In this document: positions 1 to 18,182 of the stretch, piece by piece | Layout of the letters: each line of letters starts with the position of its first letter | Numbering within the stretch: position 1 is the first letter of the stretch | DNA from: Basidiobolus meristosporus CBS 931.73 | Taxonomy: Eukaryota > Basidiobolomycota > Basidiobolomycetes > Basidiobolales > Basidiobolaceae | Length of the DNA: 64,000 bases | Reading direction: 5' to 3' | Assembly: GCA_002104905.1 (NCBI GenBank) | Contig: MCFE01000034.1 | Location: 150,712-214,711 of the forward strand | Notes under the pieces: model-generated | The model's input: only the letters and a program-made list of their open reading frames with translations | Told to the model about the DNA's origin: nothing | Database searches by the model: none | Program-made: the position numbers and the translations under genes

Positions 1-521
1 ACCATATTAATGAGCGCGGTTGTGACAAGGGGAAGAAACACCAACATTTCTGGTTGGCAATGTTACACTAATGTAATCCAACCCTTCATATGTCACCATT
101 GTTGTTGGCATCGTTGAAATGAGCTTTGCCTCTATATTTCCTATGCCTGGGTCCTAGATCCCACTAATGCTAGGCACGCTATGTAATGTTGAACTTGCAT
201 TCAAGTCAGCCCTTTCATGTCCACAATCAGATACCCGTGATGCTCTGTTCTGCTATTTTTGAGTTGCTTTATTATACTTTTTCTGCAGTTAATATTTTTA
301 TTCGTAACATTGCAGTCCGATTTCTGAAGGGTTTTTGGTGAATTTTTGTCACAAATATCCCGCTCTGACATTAAATATATTTGCTTTGATTTCTAAACTT
401 GGACTTGTCCACACTGTATACACTTCATCTCACGAGCAGTCTTCCCACTGATAGTTTTGCTTTCGTATCTCATTATTTGTACAGTTTTAAATCCACTTGA
501 AGATATTGAAATATTGACATA
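1..521. other. Intergenic left edge, no gene seen
   Basis: I see no convincing coding sequence here on either strand; the short open frames are unlike any family I know. The sequence is AT-rich and presumably carries the promoter and 5' leader of the coiled-coil gene that starts at 522. Confidence 0.4.
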
Positions 522-2809
522 ATGGCTAACCTTGGCCCCAGACCTAGAACTGAGCAAAAGCGCCCTGCTTGGCTTTTGGCAGTTGAAAACCGTAAACTTG
601 CTTCCCAAGACTCTGATGAGGATCCAGGTACTTGCCCTTTTCCTTGGTTACCTCCGATGCCTTGGGGCTTCTTTTTGAACGCGCGTCCTGATGCTTACCT
701 TTACAGCACAAACCTCTCTTAAATTTCTTTCCTACTTAAACAGCAGCGAGAGCGAGGATGACGGTCCTATATTGCCGAGACATAAGTCAGTATACTTTGT
801 GTTTAGAGAACTATATCCTCTACATTCCCTACAATCTTTACCCTTATTACATGGCGTTGTACTCATTACTCAACGTTTAAAGCACCCTGAATTACCGACA
901 AGCGCCCCCAGTCAAGAAAACTACCCCTTCAAAGTTACCTGTTCCGTCAAAGCGCTCTACTGAGAGCCCCACAAACAAGGCTAAACTGGACCAACCGCTG
1001 GAATCCACCAAAACAAAGGAATCTACCGTAGCCTTACAAGCACCTAATGCATCAAGTCGTGGAGGGGAAAAGGGTTTACCGATTCAACGAAATTCATTTT
1101 CAACTGATTCTAGCGTGGATGAGGTCAACACCAGCGGTTTTTCTGGCACACTAGAGGAGCAAACCTCAACCCCTCGCGAGCGAGGGGCAAGAGTTACCAC
1201 ACTCGCTTCCAGTGTCAAGAAGCCAACTCAGTCGGTGAGTAGTGTGCCGCGTTCCACCACTATGCCAAGAAAACCTATGGAGTCAACCCCCACCCCTTCA
1301 CGTACCAGTAAACGACGTACACAGTCACAAATAACAATCGACGTATCGGCTAAACCGGAGACTAGAAGTACCGGCTCTAATCCCGCTACTACTGTCCCGA
1401 AAACGCCAACTTACAATAAAATGGGGCCTCCAGCTACTAGCACAAGTGCAAGAAACCGTACAGTAAGTTTGACGTCTGCTCCACCCAAGACGGCGGTGAA
1501 CGCTCGTAAACCACCTACGCCAACATCAATGTCCAAGGAGCGCACCTCGCCAACTGCTGTAAGGACGTCGACCACACCCAAGAGAACCTCAGGTTTACCC
1601 ACCGGAGCAAGTAGTGTAAGCATACAGTTATTGAAGGAAGAGCTGTCCAAGTATAAAGGCGAGGTTGAGGTGTATAAAAGCCAACTACTTGATGCGAAAA
1701 CCCATGAACAAGAAATACTTCAAGCTTTGGAAACAGTTAGCCAGAAGGCCCTAGAGGATAGCGAAAGCTTCCGTCAACACTACGAGGATTCGCAATTGGA
1801 TCTTGAAGCAACTGTGAATTCATTGGAGAGGGATTTGAAGAAAGCACAAGAAGAGAGTTTAGAGAAGGATCAATTGATAGAGTCCCTTCAGGCGAAGAAA
1901 AAAGAGTTTTCAAAGAAAATTTCTGAGCTCCAAGATGAAAACGAACAACTGGACCAGGAACGGGCTACTATTCGTAAAAGCCTTACTGATTCGAAGCTTA
2001 AAGAGGAACGTACGCTGGAGGATAATTGTTTGCTACAGAGCAAACTAGCCACTATGACTAAGCGATACGAGTGCTCAGAGACCGAGAGCACGCATTTAAG
2101 AGCACAACTGATGAAGTACCAAACGGAAGAGCAGAGTGAGCTGAGTTATTTGCAAAGAAGATTGAGGGATCTGGAGTTGGAGAATGAAAGATTACAGGAA
2201 CGAATTCAATTCTTGACGAGCAATAGAAACGAAGTAGGCCCTCCCTCACACACAGGAAGCTCCAATAATTTTGACCAACAAAGCTATCACGGAAACAGGT
2301 CCAGAACCCTATCTTTTTACAACAACGACTCTTACTGTTCCAGCACTGTACGCTCTTCTTCACCACCTGCTAATACTCCAACCTCCAACAAATACCACCA
2401 CGCACATTACGGCAATTACTCTGAGCCAGCCACCTACTATCCCGAGTCGGAGCGAAGCTTTGTCGATGATCGCTCTAGTAATTGGGGAGATCGCAGCTCG
2501 ATGCATGGCGACGGCCCAGCCCCCATATACCAGCAAGATTCTCGACGACACACATTGAACACACCTAGTAAGAACAATAGCCTCTTAGATCTTTCTTGCT
2601 TGTACGCTGAGGATGAAAGCGACTTGGATTTAGACGAGCGTTTGAAATCTTTAACCGATGCTCGAGATCAGATCAATTTCGAATTGGCGCGCATACCTTC
2701 CTCCGGAAATGCTATCGTTAGACGAAGGAAGAACCAGCTAGAAGAGAAGTTGGATGAGGTCGAAGGGCTGCTCCGAGGTGTCAAGATGAAGATCAAAGCG
2801 AGAAAATGA
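522..2809 (+). CDS. Low-complexity/coiled-coil protein, function unknown
   Basis: Proposed exons 522-627, 707-789 and 917-2809 give 693 aa; splice phases agree across both introns, but the second acceptor is the least certain. The ATG at 522 is the first that leads into the long frame. The N-terminal third is rich in Ser, Thr, Pro, Lys and Arg (TPK/TPR motifs, strongly basic), as in microtubule-binding or heavily phosphorylated regions. A long Glu/Lys/Leu coiled coil follows (about 190 residues, roughly 1620-2220), then a Ser/Tyr/Asn-rich linker. The C-terminus (about 2610-2800) is a compact charged helical module containing LDERLKSLTDARDQINFEL and a second LEEKLDEVEGLL heptad stretch. This layout resembles spindle-pole or cytoskeletal scaffold proteins, but I cannot assign a family. 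The stop is TGA. Confidence 0.75.
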
Positions 2810-3033
2810 GCATCCTCATTGAATTCCCACTCTCTTTATTCCATAATTATTACTCATGTTTGAAATATATCTTCACTTAACTAATACATAAACATGTCTC
2901 ATCGAGACTAGACTAATCACGACAAATAATCACTTCCACAGACCAGTGCTCGAAATGGACATCACCAGAAGCGGGTTTATTTACAATAGCGGTCATATGT
3001 ACGGGATTTTGGGATATCCGGTTTACACTTTGT

Positions 3034-4032
3034 TTACCGAGTGGAGGGAGCAGTCTTGGGTTTCATGTTGGACTGTATCCAGTCTATTTGGGAGGCAACC
3101 TTCGCGAACACCTAGAACCCAATTTAGCTCCGACCATGTGGCACAAGTATTGAAAATTCACTTACACCAGGGATTTTGGGGCGGCAATTAGCACCATAGC
3201 TGGTGACTCCGACAAGCACCCAGGTTCCATTCCTGTTGACAATCAAAGGGCCGCCACTATCCCCAAAGCATACATCTAGAAGTGAGGATACGTATTATTT
3301 GGGCTGGATTCGATACTGGTGAAGGAAAGGGTACTCACTTTTACCGCCTTGTGAAGTGCCAGTGCATATGGTGTATTTCGGATTGAAGGTGGGTAGACTA
3401 CTACCGAAGTCCTTCAAGCATACGCTATCGGGCAAGATCTCCATATCAACTATCTGTAGCGTGCTCTGCGGGGAAAAATTGTAACCAAGCCCCCAACCTA
3501 TGGCCTTAACCTTTTTACCAAAGGCGACTGCTCCGCCAGTGTCCAGAGCCAGAAACGAGCTTGATTTCGAGGGATTCGCCAATTTTAGGATGGCAACTAG
3601 AGAATCCAAGATTAATTCAATCTGCCCATTCCTATTCCCCCACGTGGCTGTTCACTTACAATCGTTGATCAACAGTCGTTTGCTCCAGCCGGGGTGTACC
3701 GTAACACTTTGGACGTTGACCACCTCCCCATCCTCTTCAAAGCTTTCCTTCGTTAGGTTATGCCGGTGAAAATGAACTTTGAAGCTGGACGGCTTGGCAC
3801 GCTTCATGATGCAATGTGCCGCCGTTAATACCGTCTCCGGATCCAGCAAACTACAACCACATAAACCGTGCTCCTTGTTGCCATCCTTCATGTATATGTA
3901 GCCCATCCACGGATAGCTGTACTTGGGCTTTACTTCGCTTCCTCCAAATATTAAGGTTTGCGGGAGGCGCCGGACACCCTCAGTCATTATCGTAAGGAAC
4001 AAGAAGAGAATTAGCTGGGTTATGCTGGTCAT
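3034..4032 (-). CDS. Secreted trypsin-like serine protease (S1A)
   Basis: Four exons on the minus strand (4032-3660, 3596-3339, 3275-3166, 3111-3034) join in phase to 272 aa. Residues 1-19 form a hydrophobic signal peptide; an activation site precedes IFGG at about residue 28 (IVGG in classical trypsins). The triad is visible: His73 in LTAAHC, Asp124 in NDFAIL (split by intron 1) and Ser217 in GDSGGP. The length is normal for an S1A zymogen. Such trypsins occur in animal-associated and early-diverging fungi, so this probably encodes an extracellular digestive or virulence-type endopeptidase. A TATA-like element lies about 55 bp upstream of the ATG. The S1-pocket residue was not assigned with certainty. 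Confidence 0.9.
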
Positions 4033-4085
4033 CCTATGCGATACTGGTCATTCAGGTAGCCAAAGATTTGATCGAAGCAACTCGC

Positions 4086-4094
4086 TATTATATA
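4086..4094 (-). promoter_or_regulatory. TATA-like box of trypsin gene
   Basis: An alternating TA run (TATATAATA on the minus strand) sits about 55-60 bp upstream of the trypsin ATG at 4032. Spacing and sequence fit a core promoter TATA element; this is inferred from position only. Confidence 0.45.
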
Positions 4095-4412
4095 CACAGC
4101 CACCAACGAGTCCGAGAGAATCAGCGATTATTTCCGATTTAAAAAACATCCATGAAACGAACGGATCTCGATTCCGTTTCAAACAGTCATGCATGTGGCG
4201 TGGTTGGAACGAATATCTGTTTGCATTAACTGCATTTATTCATGAAGAACGAACTTCGTTTACAGTAAGAATGGAAGCACTAAAAAGTAGGCTTCTTGTC
4301 AAAAGGGTTTAACTCTAATAAACATTAAGGTGCAGATAACGCGCGGATGAGGGGATAAATAGAAATTACTACTCTGAGCGAAAGTACGTTGCGAATTCGT
4401 GGGTAATGAGGA
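4095..4412. other. Intergenic between trypsin and IleRS
   Basis: This stretch holds the upstream region of the trypsin gene and the 3' end of the isoleucyl-tRNA synthetase gene, both on the minus strand. An open frame on the plus strand across 3923-4312 has no recognisable domain and overlaps trypsin coding sequence, so I do not call it. Confidence 0.4.
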
Positions 4413-7400
4413 TTACCAGTCCTTCACAAGACAAAGGTCGAATACAGATCCGTTGACTTCTTGCTCCTCGACGACAATGACCTCGGCATCGGCAGCTTTC
4501 TCGGCAACTGGGAAGAGAGGTCTTCTCAAAACCTTCACTAACACCTCAACTTGCTCCTGCATAACCTTGGAGAGTTGATCTTCAGGGTCCTTCTTGAATT
4601 CATAGTACATATGAACTGGGTCAATGGGCTGCAAGTTGACCTTCTTACGAAGTCTTTGAACACGGTTGATAACTTCACGAGCAAGGCCTTCTTGTTGCAA
4701 CTCGGGGTACAACTGGACATCCAACAAAACAAGGACATCCTTATCAGTGTTGGTTTCATAATGGCTGTCTTGGACATCAAAGTAACGAATAACAGTGAGA
4801 TCCTCATCGGTAAGAGTGATACCCTCAACCATGATGGTCAACTCTTGGACGAATTTCTTGACCTCGTCAGAGGTCAGGTTAGGTAGTGCCTTCTTTACCT
4901 TCATGGCATCCTTCTTCAACTTTTGGCCAAGAACCTTAAGGTCAGCCTCAGCTCTGTACTTGACTCCATATTGCTGTTCATCAGCGGTGACGGTCAGAGT
5001 ACGGATGTTAAGCTCCTCGGTAATGTATTGCTCAAGAGCCTTGACATCTTCATGGTATTGGGGATCATGATGAATGACAATAAGCTCCTTGAGGGGTGTC
5101 TTCAAGCTAATGTTCTTCTTTTCACGAATGATTCTGCCAAGCTCAATGACCGATTGCATTCTGGAGACAGCACGCTCAATTTCGGGATCGAAGTATTCTT
5201 CACGTACCTCAGGGAAGAGCAAGAAATGAATAGAACGCTCATCTTCTTGGCTGTTGGATGGAGGCAAGTATGTCTTGAGGGTTTGGTACATGTTCTCAGT
5301 CAAGAAGGGAGTGAAAGGAGACAATACACGGCAAAGAGTGAAAAGAACTTCGAAGAGAGTGTTCAAAGCCATGACAGCATCCTCTTGACCATTCTCACCC
5401 TTGAGTCTCTTTCTGTTGAATCTGACATACCAATTGGTCAACTCTTCAATAAGTCTCAACAGACGAGGAACCACAGTGTACAATCTGTAAGCAGCCATCT
5501 CCTCACGGACAAAACGAATCAAAGATTGGCAGGAGGCCAAAATCCATCTGTCCATGACATTGGAGGACTTCTGTTGGGTTGGGTTATACTTGAAGTCAAT
5601 TCCGAAGTCATTCTTGATCAAAACCACTTGATTAACAAAGAATCTGTAGGCGTTGTACCAAGGAAGGAATACACGAGTGATAACATCCTTGACTCCCTCT
5701 TCCTTGAACTTGAGGGTTTCAGCACGAACAACTGGTGAGTTGATCAAGTAGAGTCTGAGAGCATCAGCACCGAAGCTGTTAATAACCTTGCCGGGCTCAG
5801 GGTAGTTCTTAAGGCGCTTGCTCATTTTCTTTCCATCTGAAGCCAAAACAAGGCCATTGACAATCAAGTTCTTGAAAGCAGGCTCGTCGAAAAGATGAGT
5901 GGAAAGGACCATCAATGTATAGAACCAGCCACGGGTTTGATCAAGACCTTCAGCAATGAAGTCAGCGGGGAAGTTAGCTTCGAACTTATCCTTGTTCTCG
6001 AAAGGATAGTGCTGTTGGGCATAGGGCATACTACCACTTTCGAACCAGCAATCGAAAACTTCTTCGATTCTTCTCAAAACACCACGGCCAGTCTTGGAGG
6101 GGATGGTAATGCTATCGATTTTTTCACGATGGATATCAGTAATGTTAGATATGCCGGAGAGCTCCTCAAGTTCGGCAACTGAGCCAACACATACAATCTC
6201 CTCAAAGTCTTCACTGACCCACAAAGGAATGGGTGTACCCCAATAGCGGTTTCTAGAGATGTTCCAATCTCTAGCGTTGGCAATCCAGTTGGCGAAACGC
6301 TTCTCTTGGACAAAATCAGGAACCCAGCGGGTCTTCTTGTTGTTGTTCAAAAGTTTCTCAATGACTGGCTTAACACGAACAAACCAGGAAGGTACGGCCT
6401 TGTAGATCAATGGGGTGTCGGATCTCCAGCAGAATGGGTAACTGTGCATAAGCTGAGATTGGCGGATCAATCTATTGGCGTTCTTGATATGCTTTTGAAT
6501 GGCTTTGTCAGCTTCCTTGACGTACTGACCAGCGAAATCAGTGACTTCGGCGGTGTAGTTACCCATCTCGTTAACGGGGCAAGGAACGTTACCATCTTCA
6601 GTGATAACACCATGAGCAAGGCATACGCGGAAATCGTCCTCACCGAATGCAGGGGCTTGGTGAACGATACCAGTACCACTGTCGTCGGTAACATAAGTGT
6701 CAGAGACAACCTTGAAACCCTTGCCCTTGAATTCCTCGGCATAGTAGTTGAATAGTGGTGTGTATTCAAGGCCGACCAAGTCTTTACCCTTGTACTTCTC
6801 AAGAACTTCATACTTGGCCTTCTTGGGGTTCTTGTAAAGAATTTCAAGACGCTTCTCAAGTAGAATATAAATTTGACCAGTCTCACCATCCTTGATCTTG
6901 ATGTAATCGAAGTCTGGGTGCACACAGAGGGCAAGATTGGAAGGAAGAGTCCAAGGAGTGGTAGTCCAAGCAATCAAATTTACTTCAGCATCGCTGACCA
7001 AGGGGAAAGAAACAACAACGGCAGGATCGTTGACATCCTTGTAATTTTGGGAAGCCTCGAAGTTGGAAAGAGGAGTGTTACATCCAGTAGAGTATGGCAT
7101 AACACGAACGCCACGATAGACTTGATCCTTCTCGAAGAGTTGCTTGAATACCCACCAAACACTCTCCATAAAGGAAAGGTTCAAGGTTTTGTAGTCATTA
7201 TCAAAGTCAATCCAACGACCAGTTCTTTCGATAGTCTCACGCCATTCCGAAGCGTAACGCATAACAATACTACGGCATTCTTCGTTGTACTTTTCAATTC
7301 CCATGGCCATCACATCATCTTTACCCTAAAAAAATATTAGTTTATATCCTCGAAGGATATCTGTGAAAGGTGTATCACCTTGATTCCGAGCTTTTTGTCA

Positions 7401-7822
7401 ATCTCGTATTCAACAGGTAAACCGTGACAATCCCAACCGAAGCGACGTTCGACATAATGACCGGTTTGGTGAGCATAACGAGTCACAATATCCTATATGT
7501 AAAGCATTACTACACAGTTTTAGGGAACTACTTCATTATTTTTCTGTTACCTTGATGGTACCGGCAAGGATGTGTCCATAATGAGGAAGACCGGTAGCGA
7601 ATGGTGGACCATCATAGAAAGTATAGGGTTTTCTACCTTCGGAGAGCTTTACAGAGGTACGGAAAGCATCGATTTCCTTCCAAAAAGCAAGTATTTTTTC
7701 TTCCTCTTTGGGAAAGTTAAATTGAGCAGATCCTATTTTTGAGCAATATGAGTATTTCCCTTAGTTCGCGTAACTTCAAACGTGTCGAGATGAACAGTAG
7801 TGACATTACCCTCGCCAGACAT
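4413..7822 (-). CDS. ILS1: Cytosolic isoleucyl-tRNA synthetase
   Basis: Charges tRNA-Ile with isoleucine in the cytosol. Four minus-strand exons (7822-7810, 7732-7551, 7492-7379, 7325-4413) give 1073 aa, the usual size for eukaryotic cytosolic IleRS. The tiny first exon encodes MSGEG before the conserved [14 protein letters not shown] start. Class I signatures are present: HIGH-type HYGH in exon 2, the following WDCHGLPVE stretch in exon 3, a large CP1 editing domain in the first third of exon 4, and KMSKR ([14 protein letters not shown]). The C-terminal half is the helical anticodon-binding region. No mitochondrial targeting sequence is visible. The gene is divergent from ULA1, with 381 bp between start codons. 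Introns are 77, 58 and 53 nt. The reading frame is unbroken for over 2.9 kb in exon 4. Confidence 0.97.
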
Positions 7823-8203
7823 TTTGCAAGGTGGGAGCGAAGTGAAGGCGGAACGTTGTAGTAGCCTTTATTACAATTTATTGTAACACTTTTTTTTTCG
7901 ATAGATGCTGTGATCGAATCAAAATTTTGGCCATTGTTATTCATCCCAGCATGTTAAATACTTTGCCATATCTGTACCTTGAAATTGATCCCCTAAAATC
8001 CGTAGTTTTTCCCAGACATACGTAGCTACCTAACCAGACATTCGGAAATGCCAGTATTACCAACAATGAGTCATGGTGACTCATTCCATACAATATATGC
8101 AACCAATGTTGGAGTAACTAGAGGGCATATCTTGAATATTTTTGTAAACTTAGCACAAATTTAACCCTTCTTTTGAATAAAACTTGTCACTGCTACAAAC
8201 TAA
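7823..8203. promoter_or_regulatory. Shared divergent promoter of IleRS and ULA1
   Basis: The 381 bp separates two start codons pointing away from each other, so it must carry both promoters or one bidirectional promoter. I see no canonical TATA box at a convincing distance from either ATG. A T-rich run lies about 70 bp upstream of the IleRS start. Confidence 0.5.
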
Positions 8204-10524
8204 ATGGATAGCAAAAGTCAAAAATACGATAGACAGTTAAGGTGCGTGACTGACTTTTGTATGCATCCAGTACCTCGTCACTTTGGCCTAACGCTCTACA
8301 AGATTATGGCACGCCAACGGCCAGACTGCGCTTGAAAATGCCAATGTATGTTTAGTTAATGGAACAGCAACTGGCGCGGAGATTTTAAAGAATCTGATAC
8401 TTCCAGGTTAGACAAGGTTGGGCCATGAGGCTAAATTTTACCCAAGCTGATAACTTTACTACATACCTGTCAGGAATTGGCTCTTTTACAATTTTGGACA
8501 ACAAAATAGTGGACAGCAAAGACGTAGGAAATAATTTCTACCTAGAAATGTCCAGTGTTGGTCGTTCTCGTGCACAATCGGTCGCACACTTCCTTAAAGA
8601 ACTCAACGAGGATGTGAAAGGATTCCACAAGCAAGAGGTAATAAAACCAAATACCCTATGCTAACCTAGCCTAGTGTTACTGCGTCTTTGTGGCTTAGTA
8701 AAAACATGAGCGTCACATAGTCTCTACTTTACGGTGGTTGATCAAACACAATAATGTTATCTATATTACTAGGATGTTTATGGGCTGATTGAACAACGGC
8801 CAGAATTCTTCAAGCAGTTTTCAATAGTTATCGCCTTGGAAGTGCCAGAAAGCTACTTGATTAAGCTATCTGAATATTGCTGGAGGGAAAATATTGCCTT
8901 GATAGCAGTAAGAAGCTTTGGATACATGGGTTACTTACGGATTGCAGTACCAGAGCATACAGGTCACTATACCTTTATACTTGTGCACGGCTCCTATAGC
9001 TAACTCAGCCATTAATTTAGTTATTGAAACCCACTCCGAGAATACGATCGATTTACGCATTGATCGCCCTTTTCCAGAATTGGAGAAGTACGCGAAATCC
9101 TTCGAACTTGAAAATCTGAGTAATATGGATCACGGAAATGTACCATACGTTGTCATCCTAATTCAGGCAATGCAGAAATGGAGGAGCCAGGTCCTGATCA
9201 ATTAACGCTCACACTCAGCCAAGAATAAAGTAATACTGAACTATCTTTTAATCTCCACAACAGCACAATGGCCAGCTACCGAATGTTTATGCCGAGAAAA
9301 CTGAGTTTAGGAAACAGATACAGCAGATGTCCCGATCTGTCGACGAGGAGAACTTCGAAGAAGCTACGAATATGGTGCTTAGAGTATGCAACCAAACAGA
9401 GGTAGTTCTTTAGATTAGTACATTGAGTAGAAATTGAATCGCTAAATAGAGTTCAAACATTAGGTACCCTCTGGGATCCGAGATTTATTCGCCTCATCTG
9501 CCAGCATTGAGATAACAAACCAAGTAATATGATGCTTACTTATTTCCAACAAAATTTGTCTTCTAACCGATGTTGCTATGCCCCTTAGACCCCGGATTTC
9601 TGGCTGATGCTACGTGCGCTAGAGGAATTTGTAAATCACGAAGGGAATGGGTTACTTCCCGTATCCGGGTCATTGCCAGATATGAAATCTGATACTGAGC
9701 GCTATATTGCCCTACAGAATATGTAAGCCAATACCAAACCATCACATTAGAATCAAGATGACTTATCGGTTACTGAGTAGATACCGACAGAAAGCTAAAG
9801 AGGATCTATTGGCTTTGAAGAACCATCTGAAGAAACTGCTAACCAGGGTAAACCGCCCAGCTGATTCGATTACAGAGGAGCAAATTGAAGTATTCTGTAA
9901 AAACACTGGGTTTTTGACAGTTTTGAAGTATCGCCCTATTGCCGAGGAATACCAGAACTCTCCAAAAATCAAGCAAATACGTAAATTATCAATGCTTCCG
10001 AATACTATTTGTATGTATTACTAATATCTGGTATAGGCCAATGGCTAGAGGACGAAGCGGGAAATCTACCCTATTATGTTATTGTTCGTGCAGTGGATCG
10101 ATTTTATGAAGCCCACAAGCGGTATCCAGGTATGGCACCTCAGATAGATTGCTTCGAAACCTTTCAATTTACCTAGCATCTCTTAAGGCCAAGAGGACGA
10201 ATCCGTAAAAGAAGACATTAAATTGCTTAAAGAAGCCACTGCCAACCTGCTAAATGAATGGGGGCTATCCAAAGAAAGCATATCTGAAGATCATATCCAT
10301 GAAGTGTATGCTCTTGATTTGCGTTATACCAGCTTCTATTCGACTTTCTGACATGCAATTACAGGTGCCGAACGGGCCTTGCTGAACTGCCAAGTATCGC
10401 AGCATTTTTAGGTGGTATTGTTTCACAAGAAGTAATTAAGCTGGTGACCAAGCAGTACATTCCACTGAACAATACACTCGTATACAATGGCATTAATGCC
10501 ACCACATCCACCTATGAATTATAA
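8204..10524 (+). CDS. ULA1: NEDD8-activating enzyme E1 regulatory subunit (APPBP1/Ula1)
   Basis: Non-catalytic partner of Uba3; the heterodimer adenylates NEDD8/Rub1 for cullin neddylation. The start SQKYDRQLR followed by [13 protein letters not shown] matches the APPBP1 N-terminus. About eleven exons assemble in phase, including the ThiF-fold segment [11 protein letters not shown] with DVGNNFYL, the [18 protein letters not shown] stretch, the central VYAEKTEFR region, and the C-terminal hallmark [17 protein letters not shown] ending in NNTLVYNGI near the stop. Boundaries resolved with most confidence: exon 2 starting about 8299 and the last exon starting about 10367. Length (roughly 500 aa) and order match the family. 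The subunit lacks the catalytic cysteine domain. No frame breaks were found. Confidence 0.93.
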
Positions 10525-16102
<5,578 letters not shown>

Positions 16103-16598
16103 CGTATATAATCCCCACATCAGTCGTGACGAAATCCCGGCCAACCTTCATGAGCATTCACCACTGGAAAGGTGGCAAATTCACGTTTAATTTCCGTCAT
16201 CCAACCCACCTTCCTCCCTCTGATTTACATGTCTATTTCACCCCCGAACCCGATGATTACCGAAATAAAGGGGCTTACTTTCCCATGATTTCAGAGATGG
16301 TTAATCAAATCTTGATCGGTGCCATAATGAAAAGCAAAACCTCAAGTTCATCAATAGGTTCGAAGCGTATGCGCGGAGAATTATTGCAACAAATGTTGGG
16401 ATTGTCCTGGGGTCCATAATGACTTGACTGAACAGTGAATACGAGCAATTCACTCGGCGAGTCGTCTCATTCTCTGGCCATCTCCTTCCAATTGGTTAGA
16501 TCCCGTTGTCGGCGGCGGGTATTGGTTTCATCTATCAGCTCGACAGGACTCGAAGAATGCCACATACAGTATAAAGCGACCGAAGCCGGACCTAATCA
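16103..16598. other. Intergenic between AROM and next coiled-coil gene
   Basis: This stretch holds the AROM 3' region and the promoter of the gene starting at 16599. An open frame of about 90 codons from the ATG near 16150 has no recognised domain. I treat it as unsupported. Confidence 0.35.
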
Positions 16599-18055
16599 TG
16601 ACGCCGAATAAATTAATTCGTCTTTATCTAAGTGAGCCCAAGCACTAACTTATCCCAAGTAAGCCAGATGACCAGAAAGACGAACTTCAACTCCGTGCTC
16701 ACGAAGTTCCTGTACGAAACCTTCCCGGGGGACAAGTCGAAGCAAAAGGAACGGTAAGTCCCATCTCTCACCGAGTGCTTGGTTTGCTCAAAACTCATCC
16801 AAGTTGCAGTGTTTCAAACCAAGAGAGGTGTAGACAACCTATAGGCGAAATCCCCACCACCAAACCCAACGAATCAAGGTTCGCGAGATCCCCTTGGTTT
16901 TCCACTTGCCCCTTGGATTAATCGCGTTCAATCTAGATTCAAATTGGATCCCGTATTTGAGAATCGAGATTACAATCATCAAGCTTACCTTGAGGAGCCG
17001 GCAGACTATTGGGCTTCGAGTGAGATAACACCGCGACATGAACAGCAGATGCTATCTAGATCTAGCACATTCCCGCAGCCTCCCACCGTCCGTGATTCCA
17101 ATCATGGGAAAAAAAGGTGGAGCGTGGGTCGTGTTCCTGTTCTCGAATAAATGGCTGACCTCTTCGTTGTCTAGGTATTCCATTGACTCGAAGCTCGAAG
17201 ACCCAGGCTTCCTCCAGGTCTCCTCCGCTAGCTCGCAATGTTTGGAGAATTACTTGAATCAGATTATTTATCTGGAGGTAGAGTGCTCTGTCTTTTGGGA
17301 GGTTCGGGAGATTTGGCGGGCTGATCTGTTTTACAGAAGGACAAGAGACAGCTGGTGTTGGAGCGCAAGACTTGGAAGAAGCGGTGTGTCCGTGCAGAAA
17401 CGGAGCAGGTTACCCAGGCGTTGGAGTTCAAGGGTTGGACTGGATTCACTCATGCCATCCACCGTATATTTCATTCATGATTGCTTGTTTAGAAAATGTG
17501 GCCAAACTCAAGGTGCGCTATGATTCGGACCTGGCGAAACTTCGTTTGCTGCATCAGCAACGTTGTGAAAGCCTGATCAGTGAAGTCAACCTGCTGACTC
17601 AGGTTTCTGAGACCTACAGAAACCAGCTGCTTGACCATGGAATCGAGCCGAGTAAGTTTGCAATTGGGCTCTTGCACCAAGATTCCAAATTCTAATCCGA
17701 TGTTCCTTAGGACTCGTGAGCTGCGAAGACACACTCGATGAGGATAGGAGGTATATTGAGGTAACTCAAGAGACAGCACACATTCGATACGCGTCACCAA
17801 CCCTACCCTGTCTTAGGAACGTTACAGGAAACTGAAAAGCGAACCAAGACAAGTACTAGACGATGAGCTGGACCACACTGTAGAGGTAAACAAGTTTCAA
17901 GTACCATTCTGCGTGGTGAAGGTTATCTTACATTTCACCAGAAATTATTTCAAGCCCTAACTTATGAACTCGGTAACTACTCTACCAATGCGAACCATGG
18001 ACAGAAATTCGACTTGGCTGCAAGCATTTGATATATAGGTGTGCACCAAAGCTAA
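16599..18055 (+). CDS. Uncharacterised coiled-coil protein, nine exons
   Basis: I could assemble an in-phase gene starting MTPNKLIRLYL (ATG 16599). Intron 1 has a clear GTGAGC donor, a CACTAAC branch site and a CAG acceptor before 16668. Later exons add EPADYWASSEITPRHEQQ, YSIDSKLEDPGFLQVSSASS, a basic helical stretch (KDKRQLVLERKTWKKRC), a heptad-rich segment (KLRLLHQQRCESLISEVNLL) and EERYRKLKSEPRQV, ending GVHQS with TAA at 18053-18055. The product is about 330 aa, hydrophilic, with a C-terminal coiled coil and no signal or membrane segment. I recognise no family. Joint phase consistency across eight short introns is the main argument that it is real. Confidence 0.6.
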
Positions 18056-18182
18056 GCGGCTCGAAGGGAGAATGCGATACTGCTTTACTGTATATAAAAT
18101 CGAATATAGATGGCATACCATACATGGATAGAATAAAATACAAGTAATACATTACAAATCAATTGACCATTAAACCATACAC

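Noticed and set aside
4923-5738. 271-codon open frame on the plus strand
   Set aside because: It lies wholly antisense to intact IleRS coding sequence and has no recognisable domain; it is a shadow of strong codon bias.
16126-16419. 97-codon frame after AROM
   Set aside because: No homology recalled, no splice or promoter support, and its first codon is not ATG; the in-frame ATG leaves about 90 codons of unremarkable sequence.
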